The translations under genes and the position numbers were made by a program. From Natronosalvus caseinilyticus (GTDB taxonomy: Archaea > Halobacteriota > Halobacteria > Halobacteriales > Natrialbaceae), in assembly GCF_017357105.1 (NCBI RefSeq), contig NZ_CP071596.1, positions 1,302,001-1,366,000 on the forward strand: a stretch of 64,000 nucleotides of DNA, written 5' to 3'. A model generated the notes under the pieces. That model ran no database searches. It was not told where the DNA came from and was given only the letters and a program-made list of their open reading frames with translations. Shown here one piece after another: positions 35,884 through 44,741 of this stretch; the stretch's first letter is position 1, and each line of letters begins with the position of its first letter.

Positions 35884-36207
35884 ATGACCGACGACGTAGC
35901 GTGGATGGATCCGTCCGATCGCCCGATTCTGGTCGAACTCGCGACGCATCTCGGGTGGGTCACGCCTGAGAGTCTCTCGCTCAATCTGCCCTACACGGCC
36001 TCGCACGTGACGAAACGGTGCCGAACGTTCGAGACGTACGACCTGGTCGTCGCCCACGACGAGGCGACCGCCTACCGCATCTCGAGGCTCGGTCGTCGCC
36101 TGCTCTTCGAAAACGCGTCCATCGGGGAATTTTCGGGAGAAGGAAACGAACGGAACGCGGACGGTGCGACGACGCTCGAGTTCACCGACGGAACGCTCGA
36201 GGGTTGA
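35884..36207 (+). CDS. Winged-helix DNA-binding protein (PhiH1 repressor-like)
   Basis: The 107-residue protein starts MTDDVAWMDPSDRPILVEL, followed by a wHTH (ATHLGWVTPESLSLNLPYTASHVTKRCRTFETYDLV) and a wing, TAYRISRLGRRLLF. The pattern matches haloarchaeal repressors of the PhiH1 type. An acidic 30-residue tail follows. A GTG start at 35863 would add seven residues; the ATG is preferred because it begins the conserved part. Such genes are often of viral or plasmid origin, but no other viral gene is near. Confidence 0.78.
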   Translation: MTDDVAWMDPSDRPILVELATHLGWVTPESLSLNLPYTASHVTKRCRTFETYDLVVAHDEATAYRISRLGRRLLFENASIGEFSGEGNERNADGATTLEFTDGTLEG

Positions 36208-36405
36208 TTGCATCGAGGGATACCGACGCCGGTCCCCGAGAGGGAACCGGACTCGAGAGATGGCGAGCAATGGCTTTTTCGTCTCGCCCCCTGACGTTTC
36301 GGTGATGAACCCAGGTATCGCGAGGCGGGCCGGTGGCCTCGCCGACCCGTCGACCGCTGTCTCCCTCCGTCGAACGACCAACCGCGCAGTACCTCTCGAG
36401 GTCCG

Positions 36406-37122
36406 ATGAGTCGCAGTCTCGGCGTCACAGACGCACTTCGCGAGGTGATCCCCGAGTGGTCGCTTGAACTGTTCGTCGTCCTCTCGATGCTCGGCGACCT
36501 CGTGGTGATCGTCCCAGCGCTCGCCGTCCTCTACCTGTCGGACGTGGGACGAAGCCTCGCTCGAGGCGATCGATCGAAGCCGCTGTGCTCGACTCGGACG
36601 GCGTTTCTCGTGGCGGTCGTCTTCGGCGGGTGCGCCCTGGTCGTGCTCCTGAAGGGGCTGTTCGCGCTTTCGCGTCCTCCTGCCGAGATCCAGGTGACCG
36701 ACCCGAGTGCGTACGGCTTCCCGAGCGGACACACGATGGGCGCGACGATTTTCTTCGGTGCGCTCGCGACGTGGTTCCCGGTCGGACGTCGGTGGACTCG
36801 ATTCGCGGGTGCCGGGCTGGTAATCTCGCTGGTGGCCGTCGCCCGGCTCGTGCTTGGCGTCCACTACCTCGTTGACGTCCTTGCCGCCGTGATCTTTGGA
36901 GCCGGGTATCTCGTCGCGATCGCGTGGCTCGCGAAGGGGCGCCCCGAGCGCGCGTTCGGCGTGGCGATCGGCATCGCCGTTCTGGCAGCGGTGGTGACGG
37001 GTGGGAGTACTCGAGCCCTGTTGGCGCTCGTAGGGACGGTCGGCGGGGGCGTCGGGTGGCAGGTCGTCGAGCTCCCCTCGGCTCGAGCGCGGATGGTGGA
37101 CCTGGTCGGACAGACCAAATGA
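36406..37122 (+). CDS. PAP2-family phosphatase, integral membrane
   Basis: The 238-residue protein has about six membrane helices and the three-part acid phosphatase signature: KGLFALSRP (C1), YGFPSGHTMGAT (C2, PSGH) and SLVAVARLVLGVHYLVDVLA (C3, with catalytic His). PAP2 enzymes remove phosphate from lipids or isoprenoid diphosphates at the outer membrane face. In haloarchaea these often act on polyprenyl or archaeal lipid phosphates, but the substrate is not shown by sequence. A C-terminal helix pair lies after the catalytic core. Confidence 0.9.
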   Translation: MSRSLGVTDALREVIPEWSLELFVVLSMLGDLVVIVPALAVLYLSDVGRSLARGDRSKPLCSTRTAFLVAVVFGGCALVVLLKGLFALSRPPAEIQVTDPSAYGFPSGHTMGATIFFGALATWFPVGRRWTRFAGAGLVISLVAVARLVLGVHYLVDVLAAVIFGAGYLVAIAWLAKGRPERAFGVAIGIAVLAAVVTGGSTRALLALVGTVGGGVGWQVVELPSARARMVDLVGQTK

Positions 37123-37339
37123 TGGCTCCTCTCTGGACGTTCTGACATCTGATTCTGGTATCTGACTCGACGGTTCTTCACGTGGGATACAGAACCCACG
37201 GACCGATACTGGAGGTGTCCTCTTTCGTCGGGTGAGTTCCTCTATCGACCGCTGTCGGTCGTGCTCGAATCTTGGTCAGTCACCTTTCGGTCATCGAGGA
37301 CCGTAACCCAGGATGAGAGATGACTGCCCAGGCCAACCG

Positions 37340-37807
37340 TCACTCTTCTTGCTCTTCCACCCAACCGACCGAGAGCCAGACGGATTCGAACGTGCGGACG
37401 GTGTCGATGAAGTCGTCGGGGTCGACCGGTTTCTCGAGATAGGCGTCGGCGTCGGGGACGATCGATCTCACGAAATCGTGTTGCGCTTCTGACGTCGTCA
37501 GGACGATGATCGGAAGCCGCTCGAACTCGGAATCCGCTCTAATTTTCTGGAGGACCTCGTCGCCGTTCATTCGCGGGAGGTTCAGGTCGAGGAGGACGAC
37601 GTGAGGCCGCGGCGCATCCGTGTACTCACCACGCTGGTAGAGAAAGTCGAGGGCGCGAACGCCGTCGTTCACGACGTAGAGCGTGTTCGCGATTCGGCCG
37701 TCCTTGAAGGCCTCTTCGGTGAGGCGAACGTCGCCGGCGTTGTCTTCGACGAGCAAAATATCCGCCGACTGATGAAAGGAGGGCAACTGATTATTTACGA
37801 TCTTCAT
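37340..37807 (-). CDS. Rcp1-type stand-alone response regulator
   Basis: The 155-residue protein is a single receiver domain with all key residues: acidic Asp22 in ILLVEDNAGDV, phospho-acceptor Asp74 in VVLLDLNLPRMNGDEVL, Thr104/Thr105 in IIVLTTSEAQ and Lys126 in YLEKPVD. The LPRMNG and EKPVDPDDFI wording matches the Rcp1 group of phytochrome-linked regulators common in haloarchaea, where partner histidine kinases lie elsewhere. The ATG at 37807 gives MKIVNNQLPSF; a longer frame exists but is not conserved. No kinase gene is adjacent. It is separated by a poly-G tract from a membrane HTH gene on the same strand. Confidence 0.9.
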   Translation of the reverse strand: MKIVNNQLPSFHQSADILLVEDNAGDVRLTEEAFKDGRIANTLYVVNDGVRALDFLYQRGEYTDAPRPHVVLLDLNLPRMNGDEVLQKIRADSEFERLPIIVLTTSEAQHDFVRSIVPDADAYLEKPVDPDDFIDTVRTFESVWLSVGWVEEQEE

Positions 37808-37906
37808 CGCGTTATCCCTCCATGTCCGAACGTTCGAATCCGTTTGATATGGGCGTTCTGACCAATTCTTCAAACTCGACAGATAATTCTCATTAACCGG
37901 GGTGGT

Positions 37907-37918
37907 GGGGGGGGGGGG
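37907..37918. repeat. Poly-G tract of 12 bases
   Basis: Twelve consecutive G lie between two genes that both read on the minus strand, 12 nt beyond the stop of the upstream HTH gene and ~100 nt before the response-regulator start. GG and GTGG precede the run. Confidence 0.9.
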
Positions 37919-37930
37919 ACTGACTCTTCG

Positions 37931-38650
37931 TCAATCCGTCCACTGTCCCAGCTCCGACGTCGTTTCGAATTCGCCACGGGCCTCTGGCGCCAACCGTGAA
38001 AGCACCGTCGTGCTACCACGTTCCTGCTCGACCAGTCCTTTGGTCTCGAGGCGTTCCAGATGGTGTGACACCGTACTGTCAGACCGATCGACTTCGTCCG
38101 CTAGATCCGTCACGCTGACGGGTTCGAGGCGAGCGATTGCCTCGAGGATGTCTCCGGTCGGTTCGTGGGTGAGCGCGGCACGAAGGTGGTTCGTGTCGCT
38201 TCCGGCGGGATAGTACCAGAGCTTCCCGAATACCGTCACGGATGCGAGTAACTCCGCCTGTTCGAGGACCTCGAGGTGATACCGGAGCGTCGAACGGTGG
38301 AGGTCGTGGGACTCCCGAAGATCACCGAGGTATATTCCGGACGTCTGGTGGACCGTCTCGTACAGTTCCTGACGGACGTCGTGATCCAGCGGATCGGAAC
38401 TCCTGGAGTGGGCGTGTCCGGCCAGAAAGACGATAGACGTGACCGTGGAGGACGATACCGAGAGCGTCGTCTCGGACGACGTGCTATCGACCGTGTCGGA
38501 GGGCTCGATCAATCCCGAATCGTTACGACTGTGTGTCGTGGGTTCGCTCGTTGATTCTCCGACGACGAGGCCGGTCGCCGCGAAGCTGTTCAGGACGAGG
38601 ACGATTCCGACGGCTGCGATCAGGACGGTCCGGGTTGGTCGAATGAGCAT
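37931..38650 (-). CDS. Membrane-anchored tandem winged-helix regulator
   Basis: The 239-residue protein has one N-terminal membrane helix at about 8-30 (TVLIAAVGIVLVLNSFAATGLVV), a Ser/Thr-rich external linker (30-75), a second hydrophobic stretch around 71-78, and two wHTH domains. The first (~90-150) includes IYLGDLRESHDLHRSTLRYHLEVLEQAELL. The second (~165-225) includes VSVTDLADEVDRSDSTVSHHLERLETKGLV, ArsR-like. It may transmit a membrane or surface signal straight to DNA. This type of membrane-linked HTH is common in haloarchaea and poorly studied. Confidence 0.82.
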   Translation of the reverse strand: MLIRPTRTVLIAAVGIVLVLNSFAATGLVVGESTSEPTTHSRNDSGLIEPSDTVDSTSSETTLSVSSSTVTSIVFLAGHAHSRSSDPLDHDVRQELYETVHQTSGIYLGDLRESHDLHRSTLRYHLEVLEQAELLASVTVFGKLWYYPAGSDTNHLRAALTHEPTGDILEAIARLEPVSVTDLADEVDRSDSTVSHHLERLETKGLVEQERGSTTVLSRLAPEARGEFETTSELGQWTD

Positions 38651-38792
38651 GGGTTCTGCCGTTCGATCGTCGTTGTTCGAATCGGATCAGCGGCGGTGCA
38701 CACGGGCAGACCCGTGGATTTCGGTCGTCCGTGGACGCTACCGGGAGGTGAGCGACTTTTACCGATACTGTGACTGGTCAATGTCGTTAGCT

Positions 38793-38799
38793 AAAAAAA
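38793..38799 (-). terminator. Oligo-T terminator after the gene at 38835
   Basis: On the minus strand seven consecutive T (38799-38793) lie about 40 nt beyond the stop codon of the 111-residue gene, a likely archaeal termination site. Confidence 0.55.
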
Positions 38800-38834
38800 G
38801 CACACTTACTTCTGCCGGATTTTCTGAGACGTTC

Positions 38835-39170
38835 TTACTCGAGACTACGGACAAAGCTTCCGAATGTGTCGGCGAGTTCGTGTGCTCGTTCGTCGGAGTT
38901 GCGTGTCGTAAACCGAACGATGATTGTGTCCTTCTCGTCCGTGTAACGAGCGCTCTCGAGTTGTTCGGTTCCCTTCCAGATCCCGGCGACCTCGACCAGT
39001 CCATGCTCTCTGTGAACGTACGTTTCTCCTTGTTCAATCTTCCGATACGAACCGGCTCTCACTGTGGATTTGGGCCTATTTCCAGTACTATTGGTCGCTG
39101 TCTTCCGTTTCGTATCATCCGCGGTTCGCCCGTTTTCACTCAGATCAGTAGGGCCTCGCGAATTGCTCAT
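38835..39170 (-). CDS. Hypothetical small protein (111 aa), unknown
   Basis: The first ~38 residues are polar and disordered (Asn/Thr/Ser-rich). Residues ~39-110 form a compact domain, SYRKIEQGETYVHREHGLVEVAGIWKGTE then DTIIVRFTTRNSDERAHELADTFGSFV. This resembles a small beta-rich domain with a C-terminal helix. The YVHREHGLVEVAGIW stretch hints at a known haloarchaeal small domain, but I cannot name it. A strong TATA box 28 nt upstream and a T-run terminator downstream support a real single-gene transcript. Confidence 0.65.
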   Translation of the reverse strand: MSNSRGPTDLSENGRTADDTKRKTATNSTGNRPKSTVRAGSYRKIEQGETYVHREHGLVEVAGIWKGTEQLESARYTDEKDTIIVRFTTRNSDERAHELADTFGSFVRSLE

Positions 39171-39193
39171 CGACGTGCACTATTTCGAAATCA

Positions 39194-39202
39194 TATTTAA
39201 AA
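39194..39202 (-). promoter_or_regulatory. TATA box of the gene at 38835-39170
   Basis: TTTTAAATA on the minus strand is centred 28 nt before the ATG at 39170, which predicts a leaderless transcript. Confidence 0.65.
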
Positions 39203-39391
39203 CATGAGAACGATAGTACGAGGTCGAACCCCTTCGCGCTCCGTTTCACCAGATGACACGGTTTTAATGACTGGTGAAGCGATTCCAGAACCGAATCAGT
39301 CCAACTGTCCGATATGGACGGGGCCGCTATTCGAAGGATGTTCCGAATACAGAACCGGAACCCCTCTGGCGAATAACGAGGCACATCTCGG

Positions 39392-40357
39392 TTATTCGTG
39401 AATGCCCATCGCGCTAATTTGCTCCTGGTACCGGTTTCGAATCGTGACCTCGGTCACCTGGGCAACGTTCGCGACTTCCCGCTGGGTCTTCTTCTTGTTA
39501 CAGAGGAGCGCCGCGGCATAGATGGCGGCTGCGGCATATCCCGTCGGTGACTTCCCCGACAACATCCCCTTTTCGGCCGTGGTGTCGATAATCTCGTTGG
39601 CCTTCGATTGCACTTCCTCGGGCAACTCGAGTTCGGAACAGAAGCGAGGGACGTACTTCTTCGGATCGACGGGCTGCATCTCGAGGCCGAGTTCCTTCGA
39701 GATGTACCGATACGTGCGGCCGATCTCCATCCGGTCGACCCGGGAGACGGCGGCAATTTCGTCGAGGGATCGCGGAATCCCCTCCATCCGACAGGCCGCG
39801 TACAACGTGCTCGTGGAGACGCCCTCGATGGACCGCCCGCGGATGAGGTCCTCCTCGAGCGCGCGTCGATAGAGCACGCTCGCGACTTCCCGAACGGAGC
39901 GCGGAACACCCAGGGCGGAGGCCATGCGATCGGTCTCGGAGAGCGCGAACTGGAGGTTCCGTTCGCCGGCGTCCTTCGTCCGGATTCGCTCCTGCCACTT
40001 GCGCAGCCGGTTCATCTGACTGCGCTTTTCCGAGGAGAGTGATCGTCCGTAGGCGTCCTGGTTCTTCCAGTCGATCGTCGTGGTGAGCCCCTTGTCGTGC
40101 ATCGTCTGCGTCGTCGGCGCACCGACGCGCGACTTGCTGTCGCGCTCGGCCGCGTTGAACGCTCGCCACTCCGGCCCCCGGTCGATCGTCTCCTCTTCCA
40201 GAATCAGTCCGCAGTCCTCACAGCTAATCTCGCTCCCGTCCGCGCTTCTCGAGAGCGACGTCGACTCACACTCCGGGCAGGTTCGAACACCCTCTTCTCC
40301 AGTAGTTTCGCGTTCTGTCTGATTCGTGTGCTCTGTCTGGGAAGTCAGGCGTTCCAT
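39392..40357 (-). CDS. tfb: Transcription initiation factor IIB (TFB)
   Basis: The 321-residue protein bridges TBP-TATA and RNA polymerase. It has an N-terminal zinc ribbon (Cys27/30/46/49, CPEC...CEDC), the B-reader/linker [31 protein letters not shown], and two cyclin-like repeats at ~120-215 and ~220-315 (e.g. [16 protein letters not shown] and [18 protein letters not shown]). The second includes the recognition helix [21 protein letters not shown] that contacts BRE. Haloarchaea carry several TFB paralogues with different promoter sets. This one sits at the edge of a catabolic island. All expected parts are present. Confidence 0.95.
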   Translation of the reverse strand: MERLTSQTEHTNQTERETTGEEGVRTCPECESTSLSRSADGSEISCEDCGLILEEETIDRGPEWRAFNAAERDSKSRVGAPTTQTMHDKGLTTTIDWKNQDAYGRSLSSEKRSQMNRLRKWQERIRTKDAGERNLQFALSETDRMASALGVPRSVREVASVLYRRALEEDLIRGRSIEGVSTSTLYAACRMEGIPRSLDEIAAVSRVDRMEIGRTYRYISKELGLEMQPVDPKKYVPRFCSELELPEEVQSKANEIIDTTAEKGMLSGKSPTGYAAAAIYAAALLCNKKKTQREVANVAQVTEVTIRNRYQEQISAMGIHE

Positions 40358-40998
40358 TACCTCTCATTATTCCTCGAGAGAGTTAAACACTGGGTGGATT
40401 CGGGGCGGTGTGTCTGAGTGATGGCAACCTCTTCAAACGTCATATCTGTTGCAGGCCTATTGGTAATAAATGTGATATTGATTTATCGGCATATATTGTG
40501 AATAGCTTGCAATATATGGGGTATAAATTCTTTCCTAACACCGGTATACTAGAATCGTAAAAACATGGCTAAATTGTAGAATTCTTGCTCGATAGTCTGA
40601 ATATATTTGCTTAAATTGGAATAATATCGATATTTAGCGATAATAGTGGCCTAAATATCCCTTTCTAATAGTATTAGTGATTGATTCGACTCTGTCGAGC
40701 AAAATCTGCCCAATATATGGTCTAAATACTCAATATGCGCATTCCCTGCTTCATAACTCGTGGGTGAAATTGGATGAAAATACGGTATATTGATTGAGCA
40801 ATTAACACACTACTATTGAGCAACCTAATCAAAGTATATGCTATGTGGTAGGTAATCAACCCCCTGTGTAGCTATATCCACAATATGATGTCTCTCCTGG
40901 GTTAATACCCGTTGCCCTTTACTCTCTTTCTCGTGTCTTGTTCACACACAACTTGCCGTGACAAAGAGGTACAAGCCATTTTAGCATGAAAATGAGCT
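40358..40998. other. AT-rich intergenic region with repeated CAATATATG motifs
   Basis: The ~640-nt gap is the most AT-rich stretch in the window and contains no gene I can support. It holds a perfect inverted repeat CATATATTG/CAATATATG with an 11-nt spacer (about 40484-40518), another CAATATATGG copy at 40711-40720, and several TAAATAT strings (TCTAAATAC, CCTAAATAT). TTGAGCAA-like pairs occur near 40793-40822. It includes the promoters of tfb (minus) and the acyl-CoA dehydrogenase (plus). It marks the left border of the catabolic island. Confidence 0.55.
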
Positions 40999-42168
40999 AT
41001 GGAATTCGGTCTCGAGCAGGAGCAACAGCTGATTCGACGAGAGATTCGAGCGCTCTGTGAGCAGTTTGGAGATAACTACTGGCGAGAGAAGGACCAATAC
41101 CACGAATACCCAACTGCGTTCTTTGACGCATTCGCCGATGGCGGGTGGTGCGGATTGACGATTCCAACGGCTTACGGTGGCGAAGGATACGGTATTCAGG
41201 AAGCGGCGCTCGTTCAACAAGAAGTCGCTCGTTCAGGGGCGGCAATGGCCGGAACCTCTGTGACGTCTCATCACGTCTTCAGCACCGCTCCATTAGTCGA
41301 GTTTGGTAATGAAGCCCACCGCGAGCGATACCTCCCGCAAATCGCCCGTGGTGATGTTCAGGTATGTACTGGTGTTACTGAACCAAATGCCGGACTTGAC
41401 ACGTCGAGAATCGAGACCACGGCTACCCGTAACGGTTCCGAGTACGTGATCGATGGCCAGAAAATCTGGACGTCGAAGGCCCAACACGCGGACGTAATCA
41501 TGTTACTAGCACGGACGACGCCTCGTGAGGAATCGAATCGATTTGGCGGTCTCTCGTTGTTCTTCACCGAGTTCAACGCTGATAGTCCCAGTATAGAGGT
41601 AAACGAGATAGCCAAGGCTGGTCGCGGTGCCTCCGATTCGAACGAGGTTTGGTTCGACGGTGCTCGAATTCCAGCGGCCGACCGAATCGGCGAGGAAGGC
41701 GAGGGATTTCGATACTTACTCGAGTTCGCAAACTCCGAACGAATTGCTCTCGCGGCGTGTTCGATCGGTACCGGTCAGCGAGCAATTGAGAAAGCGGCCG
41801 CCTATGCAAACGAGCGTGTCGTCTTCGGCAATCCGATCGGATCCTACCAAGCTATCCAACACCCGCTCGCTGATTCTTGGAGTAAACTCGAGCAGGCCGA
41901 GCTCATGCTTCGGAAGGCCGCCTGGTCATACGACGCCAACGAAAACTGTGGAGGGATCGCCAATGCGGTTAAACTACGAGCAAGTGAGGACGCGCTTGAA
42001 GCCTGTGAACGGGCAATCCGCGTTCACGGTGGGATGGGATATGCGAAAGAGTACGACGTTGAGCGCTACTGGAGGGAGCTAATGATCAATGTGCTTGCTC
42101 CGATCTCAAATGAGATGGTCAAAAATTACCTTGCGACACACGAGCTGGGACTACCACGGTCGTACTGA
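40999..42168 (+). CDS. Acyl-CoA dehydrogenase family protein
   Basis: The 389-residue flavoprotein has the acyl-CoA dehydrogenase layout: helical N-terminus, CTGVTEPNAGLDTSRIETTA (FAD/substrate loop), KIWTSKAQHAD, a beta domain, then RIALAACSIGTGQRAIEKAAAYANERVVFGNPI and C-terminal RVHGGMGYAKEYDVERYWRE. It introduces an alpha-beta double bond into an acyl-CoA using FAD and electron-transfer flavoprotein. The chain or branch specificity is not visible. It is the leftmost gene of the island and is transcribed toward the convergent MFS gene. Codon use is more AT-rich than genes to the left. Confidence 0.92.
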   Translation: MEFGLEQEQQLIRREIRALCEQFGDNYWREKDQYHEYPTAFFDAFADGGWCGLTIPTAYGGEGYGIQEAALVQQEVARSGAAMAGTSVTSHHVFSTAPLVEFGNEAHRERYLPQIARGDVQVCTGVTEPNAGLDTSRIETTATRNGSEYVIDGQKIWTSKAQHADVIMLLARTTPREESNRFGGLSLFFTEFNADSPSIEVNEIAKAGRGASDSNEVWFDGARIPAADRIGEEGEGFRYLLEFANSERIALAACSIGTGQRAIEKAAAYANERVVFGNPIGSYQAIQHPLADSWSKLEQAELMLRKAAWSYDANENCGGIANAVKLRASEDALEACERAIRVHGGMGYAKEYDVERYWRELMINVLAPISNEMVKNYLATHELGLPRSY

Positions 42169-42246
42169 TTTCACACCTGGTTCCGACTATACTACGTTCG
42201 TGTCCTTCCGTTAGCGTTTTTGCACTAGGTTCTTGAATTGAATTAC

Positions 42247-43461
42247 TCAGAGTTTGAACACAGTCAAAAGTAATCCGACAGTGCCGATCGCCGCTAGAAC
42301 GAGAAATCCGCCGTCGAGATGTCCGAAATCACCGAGAATTCCGATGATTGCCGCACTCGTCGCACCGAGGGTCATCCATCCGGCTTTTAGCGTTCCTAAC
42401 CCTGTTCCTTTCATATCGTCGGGAAGCGACTCGGCGATGTGAGTCTGTGTCACCACTGCACATCCATTGAGTACGCTGAGAACGATGGTAACGGCTACGA
42501 TCGAAACGAGGCCACTGACGAAGGGCAGTACCCAGAGGGCGGTAACGCTCACTCCTAGAATGCCGATCAGTGACAATCGTGTTCCGTAGCGATCCCTGCT
42601 GCTACCGGCGATCGGCTGAACAATAAAAGAGGCTGCGAAAAACAGGCCGAACAGTGTCGAAGCGAGTTCCGGTGAGAGACCTTTTACCTCGTTCAAGTAC
42701 AGGGGATAAAACCCTGAAAATCCCTGGAACATGAACGAAAAACTCACCTGAATAGCGACGACTGTCGGAATCGTACCGCTTGAGATTCCCGTTCTGATTC
42801 GTTTGAGGGTCCGCCACGAGAGTTCTTCGACGGCGCTCACTGTCTCTGAGGTTCGAGGGGGAACCGAGAGCCAAAGTGCCACAGCGACGACGAAAAACGG
42901 AGCAACGAGCGCGCCGAAACTGTATCTCCAAGCAATAGCAGCGGCAATAACCGTCGATACGACGGGAAGAATAGCATTTCCAGCGCTCCCCGCAGCCATT
43001 GTGATGCCAATCGCGGACCCGGCTCGCTCATCGTAGATGTCGGTGAAGACGGTAAATCGTGTCGGCCCAAACAGTGCCGTTGCGAAGCCGAACGTAATCG
43101 TCGCGAGAAAGAGCATCCAGACGTTCACTGAGAGTGCAACACCGAGCACCGTCAGGCCCGCAAGCACCGTACTGATGACGAGAATACGCCCCTCCCCTAC
43201 TCGATCTCCCAGTACTCCACCAGGAATGTGCCCCACCGCGTATGCGACCCACAGAAGCATGAGCAACAGCCCAGTTGTGCCCAGCCCAATACCGAGGTCA
43301 TCTCGGAAGAACGGAGCAAGAGCGGGATAGACGAGCCGAACACCAATAGAAAGGAACCAACCGGCGCTGATCGACAGGAGTATCCAGCCCCGTCCGTCAC
43401 GCCATAGCTCCGCCGACGCCTGTCGAATGCCTTCGAGTGATCGTTTCGCGAACGTTAGCAC
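42247..43461 (-). CDS. MFS transporter
   Basis: The 404-residue permease has about twelve membrane helices in two halves, with the MFS loop 2-3 motif seen as GHIPGGVLGDRVGEGRIL (G-x-x-x-D-R-x-G) and its weaker counterpart PIAGSSRDRYGTRL. It resembles organic-anion or sugar-acid carriers of the ACS-type group. It is the last gene of the minus-strand run that starts with the amidohydrolase at 47173. It may import or export the compound processed by that run. Confidence 0.9.
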   Translation of the reverse strand: MLTFAKRSLEGIRQASAELWRDGRGWILLSISAGWFLSIGVRLVYPALAPFFRDDLGIGLGTTGLLLMLLWVAYAVGHIPGGVLGDRVGEGRILVISTVLAGLTVLGVALSVNVWMLFLATITFGFATALFGPTRFTVFTDIYDERAGSAIGITMAAGSAGNAILPVVSTVIAAAIAWRYSFGALVAPFFVVAVALWLSVPPRTSETVSAVEELSWRTLKRIRTGISSGTIPTVVAIQVSFSFMFQGFSGFYPLYLNEVKGLSPELASTLFGLFFAASFIVQPIAGSSRDRYGTRLSLIGILGVSVTALWVLPFVSGLVSIVAVTIVLSVLNGCAVVTQTHIAESLPDDMKGTGLGTLKAGWMTLGATSAAIIGILGDFGHLDGGFLVLAAIGTVGLLLTVFKL

Positions 43462-43532
43462 GGATATCTAACCTACTCTTGTTCTACGTGATACGCTATT
43501 GATTGTTGTGAAACCGGACACGCACGACCTCT

Positions 43533-44717
43533 TCATTGCGTGACCGACTGGAGTTCCGTCTCTGAAAGTACTTCACCGAGTACCGAATCAGTGTGCTGGC
43601 CAAGGTTTGGCACTGTCCGATCCATTCCCGTTGACAGTCCTGAGAAACCGATCGGCACGGTGACGAATGTCATCTCCGTCTCCCCGATCGTTTTATCGAG
43701 CGTATACGATGCTTGGCGAAGATGCGGATCTTCAAACACCTCGACAGTGTCCTTTACAGGGGCACCAGGTACGCCGTACTCTTGGAATCTATCAAACCAC
43801 GTTTCGGCCGACTCGGACTCGAGAGCATCTTCGATTACTTCGCCGAGTATGGATCGGTTTGCTAACCGATCTGAGTTGGTTCGGAACCGCGGGTCATCGA
43901 CGAGTTCTGGTTGTTCGATTGCCGCACAGAATCGTTCCCAGGAACGCTCGCTCCCAACTGCGACAGCGAGCCACCCGTCAGCGGTTTCTACGAGTCGGTA
44001 TGGGGCCAACGATGGGTGTTCGCTTCCGTTTCGTGGATATGGGCTTCCCGTTGCGAACGTTCGTCCAGCGCGTTCTGTAAGCCAGGATACGAGACCGCCG
44101 AACATCGGGACGCGAATGTGCTGTCCCCCGCAAGAATCACTGACCGAGAGGGCCGAGGTTAAACCTATAACTGCGTACATACCCGCACAGATATCCCCGA
44201 TTGGAATACCGGGTCTGACTGGTGGCCCATTCGCTTCGCCGGTGATACTCATGCTGCCACTGAGTGCCTGTACAACCATGTCGAATGCTGGGAGGTCCTC
44301 GTAGGGTCCGTCGAGAAAGCCGGTAATCGAGCAGTAGAGTAAATCGGGATTGACGGCTGAGAGCTCGTTGTATCCGAGACCCCATCGCTTCATCGTCTGG
44401 GGTTTGTGATTTTCGAGGAGGATGTCGGCGGATTCGACGAGGCGCTCGAGCGCGGCAGCGCCTTCGGGGCTCGAGCAGTCGAGTTCGACGCTCTTTTTGC
44501 CGCCGTTGAGAGAGGCGAAGTACGCCGTTACGTCGCCGTCGATTCTTGGGTCAATGTTTCTCGTAATATCTCCAACACCTGGCCGTTCGATCTTGATGAT
44601 TTCTGCGCCTAAATCGCCGAGGATCTGGCTGGCGAAGGGACCGGAGAGCATCTGAGTGCAGTCGACGACGCGCAGTCCCTCGAGCGGCATCGATTGCGTG
44701 TGGGAATCAGCAGGCAT
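43533..44717 (-). CDS. CaiB/BaiF CoA-transferase family protein (copy 1)
   Basis: The 394-residue class III CoA-transferase shows the family start LEGLRVVDCTQMLSGPFASQILGDLGAEIIKIERPGVGD, NGGKKSVELD, and the catalytic Asp146 in PAFDMVVQALSG followed by SITGEANGPPVRPGIP. Such enzymes move CoA from succinyl-, acetyl- or formyl-CoA to a carboxylic acid through an aspartyl-CoA anhydride. It lies 24 nt after the PEP mutase-family gene on the same strand. The acceptor acid is unknown; a dicarboxylate is likely from the neighbours. Confidence 0.92.
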   Translation of the reverse strand: MPADSHTQSMPLEGLRVVDCTQMLSGPFASQILGDLGAEIIKIERPGVGDITRNIDPRIDGDVTAYFASLNGGKKSVELDCSSPEGAAALERLVESADILLENHKPQTMKRWGLGYNELSAVNPDLLYCSITGFLDGPYEDLPAFDMVVQALSGSMSITGEANGPPVRPGIPIGDICAGMYAVIGLTSALSVSDSCGGQHIRVPMFGGLVSWLTERAGRTFATGSPYPRNGSEHPSLAPYRLVETADGWLAVAVGSERSWERFCAAIEQPELVDDPRFRTNSDRLANRSILGEVIEDALESESAETWFDRFQEYGVPGAPVKDTVEVFEDPHLRQASYTLDKTIGETEMTFVTVPIGFSGLSTGMDRTVPNLGQHTDSVLGEVLSETELQSVTQ

Positions 44718-44741
44718 AGGTCTTCTCGCTGAGTGCTCTTG

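Noticed and set aside
34612-36864. 750-codon minus-strand frame across the aldo/keto reductase and wHTH genes
   Set aside because: Low-complexity, Arg/Asp-rich translation without motifs; the plus-strand genes are clear.
39145-39384. 79-codon minus-strand frame before the 111-residue gene
   Set aside because: It overlaps the TATA box and start of that gene and shows no domain.
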